NCBI GenBank assembly: GCA_963623875.1
Contig: CAVFNL010000005.1
Coordinates: forward strand, 1 to 64,000
Source: UBA3206 sp963623875
Lineage (GTDB): Bacteria > Bacillota_I > Bacilli_A > Acholeplasmatales > Anaeroplasmataceae
Reading direction: 5' to 3'
Length of the DNA: 64,000 nucleotides
Below are positions 38,401-46,315 of the stretch, one piece after another. The notes under the pieces were generated by a model that made no database searches, was not told the origin of the DNA, and saw only the letters and a program-made list of their open reading frames with translations. Position numbers and translations under genes: made by a program. Position 1 is the first letter of the stretch. The number at the start of each line of letters is the position of its first letter.

Positions 38401-39141
38401 GTCTAAAGATGATTCTAATTCTTCTTTAATAAATGATTCATCAATAGTAATTTCTGTAAGAATTGTACCGAATGTAGTATGACGACAGTGATCAGACCAA
38501 TATGTATCAAGAATTCTTAATTCTGTTTCATTAGGATCTCTTCCTTCATTCTTAAAGTATTCGACAACACACGCTAAATCATCTTCGTTCATCGCAAGAC
38601 CATATTTTTTAATGAAATCTGCAAATTCACTTCTTTGCATTTTAATAAGTCCTGAGACAACATTTACAGGTTTGATTTCAGCATTTTCATCAAATGATAA
38701 GATAGATAGATCTTTTTCTCTTGATTCTACTCTATTTATATAATAATGCTTAATCTTTTCAATGATTTCATCAGATACATCTTTATCTAAAATAATAAGT
38801 CTTGATGATTTAATTATTATGTCTGCATGAGGGTCTACAAGTTTTACACAGTCTACTGCAGATGAAGCTCTTTGATCAAATTGTCCTGGTAAATATTCAA
38901 CAGCTAAATATTTATTATTGCTTAAATCAATATCGTCTGACACAAAGTCAGTAACTACTTCACCAAAAACAGTATATTTAGTTTTTTCTAATAATTCACT
39001 AGAAAATCCTCTTAAATCATAAACATTAACATATCTTAATGATTTAAGTTTTAAGTTTAAATTTAAGTTAAATTCATTTAATAAACTTTGTGCTTCTACT
39101 TGAAACTTTGGAAGTTTTTCTACATAAATACGGTAATCCAT
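35431..39141 (-). CDS. purL: Phosphoribosylformylglycinamidine synthase, single-chain form
   Basis: 1236 aa single-chain enzyme: a short PurS-like N-terminus, two AIR-synthase-like halves with SDHCRHTTF, NETHNHPTEIEPFGGA and GGKDSMSG, and a C-terminal class I glutaminase (about 970-1236) with ILGICNGFQ holding the catalytic Cys. This is the fused type known from Clostridia and gut Firmicutes, unlike the split PurS/Q/L of Bacillus. The ATG overlaps the purK stop (TAATG). Confidence 0.97.
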   Translation of the reverse strand: MDYRIYVEKLPKFQVEAQSLLNEFNLNLNLKLKSLRYVNVYDLRGFSSELLEKTKYTVFGEVVTDFVSDDIDLSNNKYLAVEYLPGQFDQRASSAVDCVKLVDPHADIIIKSSRLIILDKDVSDEIIEKIKHYYINRVESREKDLSILSFDENAEIKPVNVVSGLIKMQRSEFADFIKKYGLAMNEDDLACVVEYFKNEGRDPNETELRILDTYWSDHCRHTTFGTILTEITIDESFIKEELESSLDLYKEMRKELNRENKDLCLMDMATIGARYLKKHGYLNDQEVSEENNACSIFVNVDVNGKTEKWLLQFKNETHNHPTEIEPFGGASTCLGGAIRDPLSGRAYVYQAMRVTGAGDIYKPVNETLEGKLPQRIISTKAAAGYSSYGNQIGLATTHVREIYHDGYVAKRLEVGAVVGASRAEDVHRYSPQAGDVVLMFGGRTGRDGIGGATGSSKKHNTKSLETCSSEVQKGNAPEERKIEHLFRRPEVTRIIKKSNDFGAGGVSVAIGELAPGLEIWLDRVPTKYKGLNSTELAISESQERMSVVVDKKDVEQFKKYCAEENIEVTHIANVTDTNRLVMYNKGEKVVDISREFIDSAGAKHYAKAEISAVENKNPFERNVKGNDLVEKMFNNLNDANVVSQKGLIEMFDATIGRSTVLMPFGGKYQRTETQVSVQKLPVLDGETNTASIMGFGYNPYITEWSPYHGSQYAVIEAVSKVVAAGARYNNMRFSYQEFFERMQNDKSWGKPLAALLGAIKIQKDLKLPSIGGKDSMSGTFDSLNVPPMLMAFGITTVDARTVISPEFKKAGNYIYLIKHTPLKNYNPNIDELKMIFDFVSTNIENKNIVSAYAITNGGCSEALAKMSFGNKIGARVKVSDSDLFDYSYGSFVVESVSELKESFVKHLGFTIDEEILDINEIQMNIDGLFEANRSKFATIYKDTAKNNAKIIKEDSKKNDSLVYPYEAVEKPLVFIPVFPGTNCDYDTKKAWEKAGAMVKVMVFRNLTSDDVLSSIKEMKENIDKAHVLMLVGGFSAGDEPDGSAKFIANVLNNKDIKESIEALIDRKGLILGICNGFQALVKSGLLPYGRLGDLTKESPTLFRNDINRHISQMVTTRVATTASPWLKGYNVGDLHTVAMSHGEGKFVVSEEMAKSLFDNGQVAFQYVDENGDITVNSPQNPNGSNYAIEGIISPNGQILGKMGHSERYEDNLFKNIYGNKNQDLFKNAVKYFKKEN

Positions 39142-40238
39142 TATAATGCCTCACTTACTAATTTATTATATTTTTCTAAATCCATATCTTTAAATGTGAT
39201 ATGACCCATTTTCCTATTAAGTCTATTTTCCTTTTTACCATACATATGAATATATGCATTAGGGAATTCTCTATATACACTTAAGTCTTTTACATCTTGA
39301 CCTAAGATATTTTTCATTAAAGTATTTTGTATTAATTTAGGTTCTTCTAGCGGAAGTCCTAATAAATATCTATCAAGTTCTCTAAATTGGTTGGTATTGC
39401 AACCTTCAATTGTATAATGTCCTGAATTATGAGGACGTGGTGCCATTTCATTGAAATAAAAATCATTTCCTTTAATGAAATATTCAATAGCTAAAATGCC
39501 TTTATATCCGCACTCTAGCATGAATTTTTTACTACTTTCAATAATTCTTTTTTCTAAATTTTTATCCATATTTGCAGGTACTACCGAGATATCTAATATA
39601 CCATGTTTATGAATATTTCTTGAAATTGGGAAATTTATAACATTCTTGCCATCTGATACCATAACAATTGATGCTTCATAATCAAATTTTATAAATTCCT
39701 CAATTATACCAGGCCCACCTAGATATTCATCTAAAAGCTTAATGTCCTCATCTGATTTTAATAATACTTGTCCATGTCCATCATAACCAAGCGTTCTTGT
39801 TTTATATAGACATGGATATCCTAATTCATTTATAGCGTTTTTAGCATCATCTAATGTTTCAACATCATAAAATCTTGCGGTTTTTAAGCCATGATTATTA
39901 GCATTAGTTTTTTCTCTAATTCTATCTTGTCCATCAAAAAGTGGTTTAAATCCTTGTTTAATATTATAAGTATTTTCAAGTTTTATTAAGAAATCACTTC
40001 TTACATTTTCAAATTCGTATGTTATAACATCAGAATTTTTGCATAAATTTTCTAATGCTTCAAAATCACTAAATGAAGCACATATAAATTCATCTGCTAC
40101 CGCTTTTGCAGGAGCATCATTTGAAGGGTCTAGGACAATTGTTTTTGCTCCTAAGAGTTTAGCCTCTTCGCAAAGCATAAGTCCAAGTTGTCCTCCTCCA
40201 ATTATTCCTATTTTATTCAAGCTCAAGAGAAAGCACAT
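39141..40238 (-). CDS. purK: N5-carboxyaminoimidazole ribonucleotide synthase
   Basis: About 360-365 aa, ATP-grasp. IGIIGGGQLGLMLCEEA, KTRTLGYDGHGQ, EEFIKFDYEASI and NEMAPRPHNSGHYTIE are diagnostic. The start is uncertain. The ATG at 40238 has its SD touching it, while a TTG at 40220 gives the usual MNKIGIIGGG beginning and overlaps the purE stop. I favour the TTG for biology but give the longest frame. It works with PurE. Confidence 0.94.
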   Translation of the reverse strand: MCFLLSLNKIGIIGGGQLGLMLCEEAKLLGAKTIVLDPSNDAPAKAVADEFICASFSDFEALENLCKNSDVITYEFENVRSDFLIKLENTYNIKQGFKPLFDGQDRIREKTNANNHGLKTARFYDVETLDDAKNAINELGYPCLYKTRTLGYDGHGQVLLKSDEDIKLLDEYLGGPGIIEEFIKFDYEASIVMVSDGKNVINFPISRNIHKHGILDISVVPANMDKNLEKRIIESSKKFMLECGYKGILAIEYFIKGNDFYFNEMAPRPHNSGHYTIEGCNTNQFRELDRYLLGLPLEEPKLIQNTLMKNILGQDVKDLSVYREFPNAYIHMYGKKENRLNRKMGHITFKDMDLEKYNKLVSEAL

Positions 40239-40686
40239 CCTTTGTTTGTTTATTTCTATATTCCGCTAAAGCATTTGCGATTTTTTCATCTTTAATACCT
40301 AAAATAGATATTGCATAAAGTGCCGCATTTTTAGCTCCATTTATAGCCATAGTTCCAACAGGAATTCCTCCAGGCATTTGAACTATCGATAAAAGTGAAT
40401 CGACACCATTTAAAGCCTTACTCTTTACAGGAACACCAACTACAGGAAGTGTTGTCATAGAAGCTGTCATTCCAGGAAGGTGGGCTGCCCCACCTGCACC
40501 GGCAATGATTACTTCTACCCCTCTTTGTCTTGCAGTTTTAGCATATTCACATAAAAGATCTGGAGTTCTATGTGCGCTTACTATTTTCTTTTCATAATCT
40601 ATATTAAATTCTTCTAAAATTTTAACAGCATCTTTCATAACATCATAGTCACTAATAGAGCCCATAATAACTCCAACTCTTGGCAT
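40213..40686 (-). CDS. purE: N5-carboxyaminoimidazole ribonucleotide mutase
   Basis: 157 aa class I PurE. MGSISDYDVM, SAHRTPD and GAGGAAHLPGM form the CAIR site. AAAGGAG precedes the ATG. The presence of purK shows it uses N5-CAIR rather than CO2 directly. Confidence 0.97.
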   Translation of the reverse strand: MPRVGVIMGSISDYDVMKDAVKILEEFNIDYEKKIVSAHRTPDLLCEYAKTARQRGVEVIIAGAGGAAHLPGMTASMTTLPVVGVPVKSKALNGVDSLLSIVQMPGGIPVGTMAINGAKNAALYAISILGIKDEKIANALAEYRNKQTKDVLSLELE

Positions 40687-40702
40687 ATAAATACTCCTTT
40701 AA

Positions 40703-42463
40703 TTACTTAGTCTTTTTTGTTTTATTTTGATCTTCTTCTCTTAATAATTTAAATAACATTTTAGCAGCTGCGGCTGGACCATCATGTTCCATTCCAGGTA
40801 CTGCAAGACGTGTATGAAGAACACCAATCTTTACACCTTCATTATAAAGTTGTGTAAAATATGAATCAATAATAGGTCTTGTTTGTGCTTCTCTTTGAAC
40901 TGGTCCAAATGGGTTAGCAAAGAATGTTTCAGAAAGTCCTACTTCTTGAGTAGTACCTTTAGCAAAACGTGCTCCTCTTACGAAATCAGACATTGCATCT
41001 TTTACATTATCGAAGAATTCAACTTCTTGTCCTTCTTTAAAGTTTGTATCGTAGTTATTAGCATATAATACCATATCTGGCTTATATCCCTTCATTATTT
41101 GAGGGTATGTTGCAACTGGAACAACTAAACGTGAATTAATCTTATCAGGGTTCATAAATATAGCTCTATCCATTTCTCTATATGCATAACCTGCAGCCAT
41201 ATCATCTAGACGAACGAACGCTCCTATTTCTGTACCAAATGCTAAGATTTCACCATTTGATTGTCTCTTAAATGTTCCCATATCATCAAATATAGTAAGT
41301 TGAGCAGAGATATCATCTCCTGCCATTTCAGCTAGGGCCTCCAAAGATTCTGATTTTCCAGCTCCTGAATCTCCAATAATTACTACATTCTTAGTAGTTC
41401 CACTCTTCATTGTAATATGAACACATGCTCCGTGAAGAGGAAGGTTTCCTTGGTCAATCATTGATACATTATATAATGTTAATAACATTTTCTTCATGTA
41501 TCCGAAGTAATCAATTGAATCATTATGAGGTGCGATACCTACATAAATTTGGTTCTCTTTATCATAATAGAATGTTGATTCACCCTTGATCTCAGCACCG
41601 AAGATGTAGATTGCATCTGGTTTCTTTCCTTTAATTTCTGAAAGAGGTACGAATTCAAAAAGGTTACAAATTGTAATACCATGAGCTAGATAGTCTCTAT
41701 GGAAATAAACATATGTTAATGCTGATCCTACTCTTGCTGCATAACAATAATATTCATTAGCCTTAAATGAATCTTTAATTTCATCAAATGGGTTAGTAAA
41801 TACCTCAGGATAAGTTCCTGTTCTCTTATTCTTAGCAGAATACGAAATAAATGGTGGTCTAATAAGAATTTGTTCAATTGCTTCAGACTTAGCTAGGAAT
41901 GAATAATAAGAATTTGGCTCCATCCATACATTTTTAGATAATAGTAATGATGCGTTAACTCCAGCAGGAAGTTGACGGTAGATAGGGAATTTAGCTCCAT
42001 ATAATTTTTCAGAAATTGTTCTATATGTCTTAAGTATTACATTATTAAATTCTGATTGTGCTTCAACGAACGATGAAGATTCAACTCCTGAAAGTTTAGC
42101 CTTAGTTGAAGTTACAGAGTAACGTTCAAGTCTTCTCCAGTATTCATAGAATGCTTGAACAAGATCATAAACTATTTCTTGTTTTTCTAACGCTTTTCTA
42201 AAATCTGTATCTTGATCTTTGATTTCATCGATTGAAAACATTAATAGATGTTTGAATAAATCAATTGTATTCTTCTTAACAGTCTTCTTAGGGAAAATAT
42301 TTAATAGTCCTAAGAATGCTTGGTTTTCAGTTTTGTATAGATGATCAACGAATCTTCCCCATACTTCTGCAAAACATGCAGAATTTAAAACTTCAATCTC
42401 AGTTTTACAAAAGTTTTCTGAGAAGTTTAATAATAATTGTTTTTCACTTAATATGTATTCCAT
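40703..42463 (-). CDS. HprK/PEPCK-superfamily P-loop protein of unknown role, second gene of the purine operon
   Basis: 586 aa. A long N-terminal region without recognised motifs (about 1-340) is followed by a nucleotide-binding core. It contains HGACVHITMKSG, then the P-loop GDSGAGKSESLEALAEMAG, closely like HPr kinase (GDSGIGKSE), then LTIFDDMGTF as a kinase-2-like acidic motif, and NSRLVVPVATYP. Similar proteins are often labelled ATP phosphoenolpyruvate carboxykinase, but the full PEPCK motifs are not seen. It may be a kinase or a PEPCK-like enzyme. It lies 27 nt after fhs and 16 nt before purE, so it is co-transcribed with purine genes. Confidence 0.75.
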   Translation of the reverse strand: MEYILSEKQLLLNFSENFCKTEIEVLNSACFAEVWGRFVDHLYKTENQAFLGLLNIFPKKTVKKNTIDLFKHLLMFSIDEIKDQDTDFRKALEKQEIVYDLVQAFYEYWRRLERYSVTSTKAKLSGVESSSFVEAQSEFNNVILKTYRTISEKLYGAKFPIYRQLPAGVNASLLLSKNVWMEPNSYYSFLAKSEAIEQILIRPPFISYSAKNKRTGTYPEVFTNPFDEIKDSFKANEYYCYAARVGSALTYVYFHRDYLAHGITICNLFEFVPLSEIKGKKPDAIYIFGAEIKGESTFYYDKENQIYVGIAPHNDSIDYFGYMKKMLLTLYNVSMIDQGNLPLHGACVHITMKSGTTKNVVIIGDSGAGKSESLEALAEMAGDDISAQLTIFDDMGTFKRQSNGEILAFGTEIGAFVRLDDMAAGYAYREMDRAIFMNPDKINSRLVVPVATYPQIMKGYKPDMVLYANNYDTNFKEGQEVEFFDNVKDAMSDFVRGARFAKGTTQEVGLSETFFANPFGPVQREAQTRPIIDSYFTQLYNEGVKIGVLHTRLAVPGMEHDGPAAAAKMLFKLLREEDQNKTKKTK

Positions 42464-42490
42464 AATTTTCTCCTTTTTTATATACTTTTT

Positions 42491-44155
42491 CTAAAATAAT
42501 CCTGTTACTTTTCCATCAACAACATCCATATTTAATGCTGCTGGTGTTTTAGGTAATCCTGGCATTGTCATAACATCACCAGTAAGAGCTACTATAAATC
42601 CGGCTCCTACAGAAGGCTTTAATTCTCTAATTGTAATCTTAAATCCAGTAGGACGTCCTAACTTTAATGGGTCATCTGAAAGACTATATTGAGTTTTAGC
42701 CATGCAGATTGGTAATTTATCCCATCCATTTTCCTCAAATGTTTTAATTTGGGTAATAGCCTTTGTTGAGAAATCAACAGAGTCAGCCCCATAAATTTCT
42801 TTACAAATTGTTACGATTTTATTCTTAATAGTGTCATTTTCATCATATAAATATTTAAAAGTTTTAGTTCCATCACAAGCATCAATCTTATCTAATACTT
42901 TCTTAGCTAAATCAAGTCCACCCTCTGAACCTTTGCCAAAAACTTCTGATAATGAAACTTCATGTCCGTTCTCTTTAGCCCAGTCTTCTAATGCTTTGAT
43001 TTCATCATCTGTATCAGTTGAAAACTTATTGATTGCAACCACATATGGGATGTTAAACTTTTTAATGTTTTCTATATGTTTCTCAAGATTTTCGAATCCT
43101 TTTTTAAGCGCTGAAACATTTTCTAATCCTAAATCTTTTTTTAGTACTCCACCATGCATCTTTAATGCACGAATTGTCGCAACTATTACTACAGCACTTG
43201 GCTTGATATTTGTCTTACGGCATTTAATATCTAAGAACTTTTCAGCTCCTAAATCTGCACCAAATCCTGCTTCAGTTACTACATAATCTCCAAGAGATTG
43301 AGCCATTTTAGTAGCTATTGCACTGTTACATCCATGAGCAATATTTGCAAATGGTCCACCATGGATTAACACTGGTGTATGTTCAAGTGTTTGAACTAAG
43401 TTAGGCTTAATTGCATCCTTCATAATCATAGTTATAGCACCTTGGCATCCTAAATCTTTAACTGTGACTGGAGATTTGTCAAACTTGTATGCAACAACAA
43501 CTTTTTCAAGTTTTTCTTTAAAATCATCTAGATTTTTTGCAAGACATAATATTGCCATAACCTCAGATGCCACTGTAATGTCAAAATGATCTTCACGAGG
43601 CATTCCGTTTGTAGCCCCTCCAAGTCCTATCACGACATTTCTTAGTGCTCTATCATTCATATCAAGAACTCTTTTCCAAATGATTCTTCTAGGATCAATG
43701 CCTAGTGTGTTTCCTTGATGAATGTGATTATCGATGATTGCAGCTATAGCGTTATTAGCTGTAGTTATTGCATGAATGTCTCCTGTAAAATGTAAGTTAA
43801 TATCTTCCATAGGAACAACTTGTGCATATCCTCCACCTGCAGCCCCACCTTTTACTCCAAGAACTGGTCCAAAAGATGGTTCTCTTATAGCCGCAACACA
43901 GCTTTTTCCAAGTTTTGTTAACGCATCAGCTAGTCCAATAGTTGTTGTACTCTTTCCTTCTCCTGCAGGAGTTGGGTTAATAGCTGTTACTAAAATGACT
44001 TTCCCATTCTTGTTATGTTTTTCTAAAACATCAAGATTAATTTTAGCTTTATATTTTCCGTATAATTCTAAATCATCTTCAGAAAGTCCAATTTTTTTTG
44101 CAACTTCAACTATCTTGTCCATTTGTGCATTTTGTGCAATTTCTAAATCTGTCAT
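42491..44155 (-). CDS. fhs: Formate-tetrahydrofolate ligase
   Basis: 554 aa, normal length. The ATP-binding motif TPAGEGKSTTTIGLADAL, EPSFGPVLGVKGGAAGGGYAQ and FTGDIHAIT are diagnostic. It makes 10-formyl-THF from formate for PurN and PurH. First gene of the purine operon. AGGAAAGGATTT precedes the ATG, and a terminator hairpin ends 28 nt upstream of the start. Confidence 0.97.
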   Translation of the reverse strand: MTDLEIAQNAQMDKIVEVAKKIGLSEDDLELYGKYKAKINLDVLEKHNKNGKVILVTAINPTPAGEGKSTTTIGLADALTKLGKSCVAAIREPSFGPVLGVKGGAAGGGYAQVVPMEDINLHFTGDIHAITTANNAIAAIIDNHIHQGNTLGIDPRRIIWKRVLDMNDRALRNVVIGLGGATNGMPREDHFDITVASEVMAILCLAKNLDDFKEKLEKVVVAYKFDKSPVTVKDLGCQGAITMIMKDAIKPNLVQTLEHTPVLIHGGPFANIAHGCNSAIATKMAQSLGDYVVTEAGFGADLGAEKFLDIKCRKTNIKPSAVVIVATIRALKMHGGVLKKDLGLENVSALKKGFENLEKHIENIKKFNIPYVVAINKFSTDTDDEIKALEDWAKENGHEVSLSEVFGKGSEGGLDLAKKVLDKIDACDGTKTFKYLYDENDTIKNKIVTICKEIYGADSVDFSTKAITQIKTFEENGWDKLPICMAKTQYSLSDDPLKLGRPTGFKITIRELKPSVGAGFIVALTGDVMTMPGLPKTPAALNMDVVDGKVTGLF

Positions 44156-44182
44156 TTTTATTAAATCCTTTCCTAAAAAAAT

Positions 44183-44208
44183 AAAACGACGTTAAATAAC
44201 ATCGTTTT
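44183..44208 (-). terminator. Leader terminator T2 before fhs and the purine operon
   Basis: AAAACGATGTT and AACGTCGTTTT form an 11-bp stem with one G-U pair and a 4-nt loop, followed on the minus strand by ATTTTTTT. Located within 30 nt of the fhs start, it implies transcription attenuation. Confidence 0.8.
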
Positions 44209-44279
44209 TACGCGTTTAAAAAAATCATCGCTTGATGACACTTATGAATATTAACTTTTTGAACAAAATTCTTGGCCAT
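44208..44279 (-). CDS. Possible 23-codon leader peptide before fhs
   Basis: ATG at 44279 preceded by GGATGG at good spacing; the frame runs 23 codons to a TAA that touches the T2 stem. The peptide begins MAKNFVQKV and contains HKCHQ. T1 lies within its last codons. The arrangement is like an attenuator, but no run of codons for one amino acid is seen, and it could be chance. Confidence 0.35.
   Translation of the reverse strand: MAKNFVQKVNIHKCHQAMIFLNA
44225..44238 (-). terminator. Leader terminator T1 before fhs
   Basis: TCATC and GATGA with loop AAGC, followed by TTTTTTT on the minus strand. The stem is short (5 bp) but the T run is perfect. It is the upstream member of a tandem pair. Confidence 0.5.
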
Positions 44280-44449
44280 ATTAAATCCCATCCAATCTAA
44301 AGCTAACTAATCTAAAAAAGTAGATTATTATTCATAGTAATATTTTATCATAAAAGGTGATTTAAGACTATAACATTTTATGTAAAGCGTTTTATTTTTT
44401 TAAATATTTGTATAAAATATTTGTCTTATTTACTAATATAAGACACAAA
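44280..44449. promoter_or_regulatory. Promoter and 5' region of the purine operon
   Basis: On the minus strand TGATAAAAT (44342-44350) is an extended -10 without a clear -35. Downstream, a small AATCTA/TAGATT hairpin lies near 44309-44328. I looked for the xpt-type purine, ZTP (pfl), ykkC and THF riboswitch consensus elements and did not find them. Confidence 0.4.
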
Positions 44450-44471
44450 ATCCAGAAGTTTCCTTCTGGAT
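44450..44471 (-). terminator. Terminator of the second IMP dehydrogenase gene
   Basis: A perfect 9-bp stem ATCCAGAAG/CTTCTGGAT with a 4-nt loop, followed by TTTTGT on the minus strand, 8 nt after the stop. Confidence 0.85.
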
Positions 44472-44478
44472 AATGTTA

Positions 44479-45981
44479 TTATTGATTATTATTTCCGTTT
44501 TTTAATGTAACGTCGTGAGCTCCACCTTCAACAATTGAAGTTGATGAAACTACAGTAAGTTTAGCTTTTTCTCTTAATTCTTTAAGGTTAAGAGCACCAC
44601 AGTTACACATTGTAGATTTAACTTTATATGTAGTAAGCTCAACATTGTCTTTTAATGACCCTGCATAAGGAACATAAGAATCTACACCTTCTTCAAATGT
44701 AAGTCCAGTCTTTCCTCCTAGATCATATCGTTGCCAGTTACGAGCACGGTTTGAACCTTCTCCCCAATATTCTTTAACAAATCTTCCGTTAATTTTAATC
44801 TTAGCATTTGGAGATTCATCAAAACGAGCAAAATAACGACCAAGCATAACAAAGTCTGCTCCCATTGCTAACGCTAATGTAATGTGATAATCATGAACGA
44901 TACCACCATCAGAACAAATAGGTACATATACTCCTGTTTCTTTATAGTATTCGTCACGAGCACGTGCTACATCAATTACTGCAGTAGCTTGTCCTCTTCC
45001 GATTCCTTTTGTTTCACGAGTGATACAAATAGAACCTCCACCAATACCAATTTTAACAAAATCAGCACCAGCTTCTGCTAAGAAACGGAATCCTTCAGCG
45101 TCAACAACATTTCCAGCTCCAACCTTAACTTTATCTCCATAAGTATCTCTTATCCACTTTATAGCATAAGCTTGCCAACAAGAATATCCTTCAGATGAAT
45201 CAATACATAAAATATCAGCGCCTGCTTCAACTAACGCAGGAACTCTATCCTTATAATCACGTGAATTAATTCCGGCTCCTACAATATAAGATTTATGAGA
45301 GTCTAGTAATTCATTTTCATTTTCTTTATGAGATTCATAGTCCTTACGGAATACCATATATCTTAAATTTCCATTTTTATCAACTAGAGGTAAACTATTA
45401 AGTTTATGTTCCCAAATAATATCATTAGCTTCTTTTAGCGTTGTTGTATCAGGAGCTGTGATAAGTTTAGATAGAGGAGTCATAAAATCCTTAATCTTTG
45501 TTTCTTTTGGTGTTCTTGATATTCTATAATCTCTTGATGTAACAATACCAAGTAATTTTCCATTAGGTGTTCTATCTTCAGTAATAGCTATTGTTCTATG
45601 TCCTGTCTTTGCAGTTAATGCCACAACATCTTCTAATGTATCTTCTGGTGTAAGATTTGAATCAGATGTGATAAATCCTTTTTTATAATCTTTAACTTTT
45701 TTAACCATTGCAGCTTCAGCTTCAATAGATTGAGAACCATAAATAAATGATACTCCTCCTTCTTTAGCTAAAGCTATTGCAAGTGTATCATTTGATACTG
45801 ATTGCATGATTGCTGAAACCATAGGAATGTTCATTGTAATTGCTGGTTCTTCACCTTTTTTAAATTTAACTAAAGGTGTCTTTAAAGATACATTTGCAGG
45901 AATATTTTCAGGTCCTGTATAACCAGGTACTAACAAGTATTCTGCAAAAGTTCTTGATGTCTCTGTAAAATAATATGCCAT
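44479..45981 (-). CDS. IMP dehydrogenase of the Tritrichomonas foetus type
   Basis: 500 aa. From N- to C-terminus it follows the T. foetus enzyme as I recall it: FAEYLLVPG, SAIMQSVS, FIYGSQSIE, VFRKDY, GGGSICITRE, YWGEGSNRARNWQRYDLGG, EEGVDSYVPYAG, KSTMCNCGAL and SIVEGGAHDV. The catalytic Cys is residue 319 and the flap Arg-Tyr dyad is 418-419, the same numbers as in the parasite enzyme. Two CBS modules are inserted at about 95-220. It should oxidise IMP to XMP, duplicating guaB. Monocistronic, with its own consensus promoter and terminator. Standard GuaB is much less similar. Confidence 0.93.
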   Translation of the reverse strand: MAYYFTETSRTFAEYLLVPGYTGPENIPANVSLKTPLVKFKKGEEPAITMNIPMVSAIMQSVSNDTLAIALAKEGGVSFIYGSQSIEAEAAMVKKVKDYKKGFITSDSNLTPEDTLEDVVALTAKTGHRTIAITEDRTPNGKLLGIVTSRDYRISRTPKETKIKDFMTPLSKLITAPDTTTLKEANDIIWEHKLNSLPLVDKNGNLRYMVFRKDYESHKENENELLDSHKSYIVGAGINSRDYKDRVPALVEAGADILCIDSSEGYSCWQAYAIKWIRDTYGDKVKVGAGNVVDAEGFRFLAEAGADFVKIGIGGGSICITRETKGIGRGQATAVIDVARARDEYYKETGVYVPICSDGGIVHDYHITLALAMGADFVMLGRYFARFDESPNAKIKINGRFVKEYWGEGSNRARNWQRYDLGGKTGLTFEEGVDSYVPYAGSLKDNVELTTYKVKSTMCNCGALNLKELREKAKLTVVSSTSIVEGGAHDVTLKNGNNNQ

Positions 45982-46012
45982 AATATATCTCCTTAAATAA
46001 TTTATTTAAAAT

Positions 46013-46041
46013 ATTTTATTTCAAATTACTTAATATGTCAA
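46013..46041 (-). promoter_or_regulatory. Promoter of the second IMP dehydrogenase
   Basis: TTGACA (46036-46041), a 17-nt spacer and TAAAAT (46013-46018) on the minus strand, followed by AAGGAG before the ATG at 45981. Confidence 0.75.
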
Positions 46042-46145
46042 TATATCCAAAAGCCTTTATCACTTAATTGTACGCAGTATAAATACAATAGTATTTTATT
46101 CCTTGCGTTTTATTAAATCATCAATCGTTCTTTGTATTGCCCTAT

Positions 46146-46307
46146 TCATAAGCACTTTATATATAATATAGTTGTTTTTCCTGATCCTGATTTACCGCTT
46201 AATACTACCATTCCACAATATGGTAGTTTAAACGAGACATCTTTTATAATCTCTTTATCTATTGTTCCATCTTTTACTATATAATTAACATTTTGAAATT
46301 CTATCAT
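46146..46307 (-). pseudogene. Truncated ABC transporter ATPase, N-terminal fragment
   Basis: A 53-codon frame starting at an ATG with GAGGG upstream. It contains MIEFQNVNY and the Walker A GKSGSGKTTIL, then stops with TGA. Signature and Walker B are missing. A 17-codon frame beginning MNRAIQRTIDDL overlaps the stop and may be debris of another gene. It is 9 nt downstream of the broken secreted-protein gene, matching the order secreted protein then ABC transporter of the intact cassette at 48.8-51.9 kb. Confidence 0.75.
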
Positions 46308-46315
46308 ATAAACCC

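Noticed and set aside
44156..44478. Known purine-related riboswitch before the purine operon
   Set aside because: Signature elements of the xpt-type purine, ZTP, ykkC and THF classes were looked for and not found.
46096..46149. Seventeen-codon frame MNRAIQRTIDDL as a gene
   Set aside because: Too short, no SD; more likely debris after the truncated ABC gene.
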